Assembly: GCF_003610805.1 (NCBI RefSeq)
Contig: NZ_RAPF01000004.1
Coordinates: 186,001-250,000 of the forward strand
Direction of reading: 5' to 3'
DNA: 64,000 nt
Origin: Altericroceibacterium spongiae
Lineage (GTDB): Bacteria; Pseudomonadota; Alphaproteobacteria; Sphingomonadales; Sphingomonadaceae
Shown: positions 62,414-64,000 of the stretch, in pieces
How the letters are laid out: each line of letters opens with the position of its first letter
Numbering within the stretch: the stretch's first letter is position 1
The notes under the pieces: generated by a model
What the model was told of the DNA's origin: nothing
What the model saw: the letters and a program-made list of their open reading frames with translations, nothing else
Database searches by the model: none
Made by a program: the position numbers and the translations under genes

Positions 62414-63079
62414 TTACTCCCCTTCGAGCATATAGCCCAGACCTCTGATGGTGCGGATGGCCGGCCCGTCCGGCATCAGTTTTCGGCGCAGGCGGCTGAC
62501 ATAGACATCGAGTGCATTGGGCGCGACGGCATCGGCGAAATTAAACACTTCGGCAATCAGGCATTCGCGTGTGACTACCTTGCCGGGGCGGCCCATCAGC
62601 GTTTCGAGCACAGCCAGCTCGCGCCGCCGTAAATCGATAGTGGTGCCGTTCAGTTCGACAGTCCGGGTAGAGCGGTCGAGCGTGAGCGCACCGATGCGCA
62701 GCACCGGATCGGCGGTCCCCTGACTGCGTCGGATCAGCGCGCGAACGCGGGACGCCAGCTCGCGCGGATGGAAGGGTTTGGTCAGATAATCATCCGCCCC
62801 GCAATCGAGCCCTGCGATACGATCATTGACGGCATCGCGCGCGGTGAGGATCAGAACGGGGGTTTGCATTTCTCTGCGGCGCAGGCAGCCCAGCACTTCC
62901 AGACCGTCCATGCCCGGCAGGCCGAGATCGAGAATAACGAGATTATAAGGTTCGGTAGTCAGTACATCGATGGCCTCTTCCCCCGAGAACACGCAATCGA
63001 GCGCGAATCCGGCGGCGGACATCGAGGCTTCCATGCCCCGTGCCAGACTGCGATCATCTTCCACGATCATTACGCGCAA
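62414..63079 (-). CDS. OmpR-family response regulator, TctD-like
   Basis: The 221-residue partner of the kinase. The receiver domain has the acidic pocket (EDD at 7-9), the phosphorylated Asp51 in VILDLGLPGMDGL and the conserved Lys in YLTKPF. The C-terminal winged helix (LTLDRSTRTVELNGTTIDLRRRELAVLETL to VYVSRLRRKLMPDGPAIRTIRGLGYML) is of OmpR/PhoB type, which binds tandem half-sites about 11 bases apart. Such spaced pairs, CTGTC-N6-CTGTC, are found in both flanking spacers. First gene of the regulator-kinase-symporter block. Confidence 0.95.
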   Translation of the reverse strand: MRVMIVEDDRSLARGMEASMSAAGFALDCVFSGEEAIDVLTTEPYNLVILDLGLPGMDGLEVLGCLRRREMQTPVLILTARDAVNDRIAGLDCGADDYLTKPFHPRELASRVRALIRRSQGTADPVLRIGALTLDRSTRTVELNGTTIDLRRRELAVLETLMGRPGKVVTRECLIAEVFNFADAVAPNALDVYVSRLRRKLMPDGPAIRTIRGLGYMLEGE

Positions 63080-63463
63080 CAGCTCACTCCCCTAAAACGA
63101 GTTGTCTCGGCTTCCTTGCGTCCGCCGCTGGCCGTCTCTGTCACCCTGCTGAATATTTGTATCCAGTAGTAGATTGGCAGTTTTCAGCAAGAACCTGTCA
63201 TCAATCTGTCGCGCAGGCGCATTTTCTTTTGTTCTTCGGCGCTATTGACAGATTGATGACAGGTCGCCGGGCTTACGTTTCATCCTGCAAGACGAAAAAA
63301 TGAATACAGCGACTGCGGCGAGGTTTGCCATCGCATGGCATCTTCGCAGGCCGTTGCAGGGAAGAATAAGGCCAATATTCAATAAATTACAAAAGTAATC
63401 ACAATTGGCCAGTGCTGTTTTGAGGGTACCTGATTGGGGGTTTCTATTATTGGGGGATAATAA
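63080..63463. promoter_or_regulatory. 384-bp divergent regulatory spacer between the response regulator and the TonB receptor
   Basis: The longest non-coding stretch of the window. Its main feature is an 18-bp perfect inverted repeat, ACCTGTCATCAATCTGTC (63193-63210) and its complement (63247-63264), 36 bases apart. Each arm holds two CTGTC half-sites with 11-base period. A partial copy (CTGTC 63138-63142 and CTGAA 63149-63153) lies nearer the regulator start. The receptor-proximal half is AT-rich and ends in GGGGGAT before the ATG. I see no small ORF or RNA gene in it. Confidence 0.8.
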
Positions 63464-64000
63464 ATGAAATTCATCAATACAGCGTCTGCTATTGCGCTTG
63501 GTGCATCGTTATTTACATCGGTATCGCCTGCCATTGCCGAGGATGCGGCGGCTCCTCCGCCTCCGGCAGCAGCGGATGAAGTGGTCGGCGAAGCCATCAT
63601 CGTGACGGGTACACGGACGACGGGTATGACTGCCGCCGACAGCCCGGCGCCGATTCAACTTATGGACAGTGCCGAACTGGAGCGTACCGGGCAGCCCGAT
63701 CTGATCCAGAGCCTCGCCCAGTCGCTGCCTTCGGTTCAGGCTCAGGCATTCGGCGGCGATATGCAGGCGATGAATCTGCAGATGAAGCTGCGCGGCCTCA
63801 GCCCTAATCACACGCTTATTCTTATCAATGGAAAACGCCGGCATGGCACCGCCAATATCTCGATTGCCGGGGGGCCTTACGGTGGCAGCGCCGCGCCCGA
63901 TATGAGCTTCATTCCGCCCAGCGCGATCGATCATATCGAAGTTTTGCAGGATGGTGCGGCGGCACAATACGGCACCGATGCGATTGCCGGTGTTATCAAC
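63464..64000 (+). CDS. TonB-dependent receptor, N-terminal part only
   Basis: The gene runs off the right edge after 179 visible residues. A signal peptide (MKFINTASAIALGASLFTSVSPAIA) is followed by a Pro/Ala linker, the TonB box region (EVVGEAIIVTGTRTTG) and the plug domain (DLIQSLAQSLPSVQAQ, LRGLSPNHTLILINGKRRHG, IDHIEVLQDGAAAQYGTDAIAGVIN). Such outer-membrane receptors import siderophores, cobalamin, glycans or other substrates; the plug does not show which. Divergent from the TctDE-like system, whose predicted binding sites lie in the shared spacer. Confidence 0.95.
   Translation, partial: MKFINTASAIALGASLFTSVSPAIAEDAAAPPPPAAADEVVGEAIIVTGTRTTGMTAADSPAPIQLMDSAELERTGQPDLIQSLAQSLPSVQAQAFGGDMQAMNLQMKLRGLSPNHTLILINGKRRHGTANISIAGGPYGGSAAPDMSFIPPSAIDHIEVLQDGAAAQYGTDAIAGVIN

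Overview
This window is a chromosomal segment of an alphaproteobacterium, most probably a member of the Sphingomonadales (Erythrobacteraceae/Sphingomonadaceae type). The evidence is a class I lysyl-tRNA synthetase, the order rpmF-plsX-fabH-ihfA-merR, the order ispH-thrB-rnhA, a cpa/tad pilus cluster, zinc-type L32, heat-shock promoters of the alphaproteobacterial RpoH type, and a TonB-dependent receptor at the right edge. Genes are densely packed on both strands and many neighbours overlap by 4 bases. I found no rRNA, tRNA, CRISPR array, insertion sequence, prophage or integrase. Most of the window is core chromosome.

Layout. 1-8.1 kb: a secreted M16 metalloprotease cut by the left edge, an unknown secreted protein, clpB behind two tandem RpoH-type promoters, methylthioadenosine phosphorylase, a MarR regulator, and a LysR regulator divergent from a quinone oxidoreductase. 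8.1-15.3 kb: a minus-strand Tad pilus operon, cpaA-cpaB-cpaC-cpaD-cpaE-tadB-tadC, that contains no CpaF/TadA ATPase and no Flp pilin. 15.4-20 kb: an alpha/beta hydrolase overlapping a FAD amine oxidoreductase, then ispH-thrB-rnhA on the minus strand. 20-27.5 kb: a plus-strand run of a lipoprotein, argS, a SPOR protein, nagZ, scpA, scpB and tatABC. 27.5-36.1 kb: priA, a DUF4197 lipoprotein with a Tat signal next to the tat genes, a transaldolase-like aldolase, cobT, cysS and a 2-hydroxyacid dehydrogenase. 36.1-42 kb: an S24/LexA-like repressor divergent from a small conserved gene, a metallo-beta-lactamase fold hydrolase, the rpmF-plsX-fabH-ihfA-merR operon and a SixA-like phosphatase. 42-55 kb: a DinG/XPD-like helicase, a tannase-family lipoprotein esterase behind a long inverted repeat that covers its ribosome binding site, MscS, lysK, a prolyl-4-hydroxylase-like enzyme, cytochrome b561, an arginine-rich RcnB-like protein, a ClC exchanger and ettA. 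55-64 kb: an M28 peptidase, two PH-domain membrane proteins, a CHAP amidase, and a transport and regulatory block.

The right-hand block is the most interesting part. A TctD/TctE-like two-component system lies between a dicarboxylate-type symporter downstream on the same strand and a divergent TonB-dependent receptor. The motif CTGTC-N6-CTGTC, the 11-bp-period tandem half-site typical of OmpR-family regulators, occurs twice as an 18-bp perfect inverted repeat between the regulator and the receptor, and once more directly upstream of the symporter. This suggests a self-contained nutrient-uptake regulon covering outer membrane, inner membrane, sensor and regulator.

Start codons were chosen from Shine-Dalgarno spacing, overlaps and family length. 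All functions are read from motifs by eye; no database search was possible.
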